This document shows positions 5,003-5,073 of a stretch of 5,073 nt of DNA, piece after piece (positions within the stretch are counted from its first letter, which is position 1; every line of letters begins with the position of its first letter). Location: NCBI GenBank assembly GCA_005879435.1, contig VBKX01000479.1, positions 1 to 5,073 of the forward strand. Direction: 5' to 3'. Position numbers and translations under genes: made by a program. Source of the stretch: Deltaproteobacteria bacterium. Lineage in GTDB: Bacteria; Desulfobacterota; Binatia; UBA9968. The notes beneath the pieces are model-generated. The model was not told where the DNA came from, did no database searches, and saw only the letters and a program-made list of their open reading frames with translations.

Positions 5003-5073
5003 CGCTTCGGCCTCCTTTATCGATTCAGACGACAGTTGTTCTGTTCAGGACACATGCACTCTCAGCTCTTTCG

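Noticed and set aside
1..5073. CRISPR array, tRNA or rRNA gene
   Set aside because: No regularly spaced repeats, tRNA cloverleaf or conserved rRNA segments were seen on either strand. The only tandem repeat is the 12-bp pair at 3711-3734.

Overview
The window looks like chromosomal DNA of an uncultured, moderately GC-rich Gram-negative-type bacterium. It holds two Sec-exported solute-binding proteins of families that are greatly expanded in soil and groundwater lineages such as Rokubacteria, Binatota-like Deltaproteobacteria and Betaproteobacteria. A secreted Lys/Glu-rich coiled-coil protein at the right end resembles proteins common in Acidobacteriota and neighbouring phyla. The sequence alone does not fix the phylum. 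Genes are short, loosely packed and separated by sizeable gaps, so this reads as accessory or scattered metabolic territory rather than a tight operon.

Layout: (1) 106-417 (+) encodes a small conserved cytosolic protein of 103 residues with a strong ribosome binding site. (2) It converges on a NitT/TauT (NMT1/SsuA-like) periplasmic binding protein encoded at 546-1559 (-). (3) A 198-bp divergent promoter region (1560-1757) separates this from a second, unrelated periplasmic binding protein of the iron/thiamine/polyamine type at 1758-2786 (+). The divergent region also contains a coding-like stretch on the minus strand that may be the tail of a lost gene. (4) Downstream on the same strand, after a hairpin-containing gap of about 110 bp, lies a class I SAM-dependent methyltransferase (2901-3530). 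(5) A gap of about 500 bp (3531-4027) has no convincing gene. It holds hairpins, a 12-bp tandem duplication, an 8-bp inverted repeat pair, and two overlapping tiny ORFs with Shine-Dalgarno-like sites. (6) 4028-5002 (+) encodes an exported protein with an N-terminal helical module, a charged coiled-coil linker and a C-terminal beta-rich FxLYD-like domain. The last 71 bases hold nothing recognisable.

How the genes work together: the two binding proteins would each deliver a ligand to an ABC importer, but no permease or ATPase gene is present here. They are either orphans or the edges of transport loci elsewhere. The methyltransferase may be co-transcribed with the second binding protein, but its substrate cannot be read from sequence. 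Nothing here amounts to a clear new multi-gene system. The points most worth a second look are the unexplained structure at 3660-3930, the coding-like remnant inside the divergent promoter region, and the modular secreted protein at the right end.
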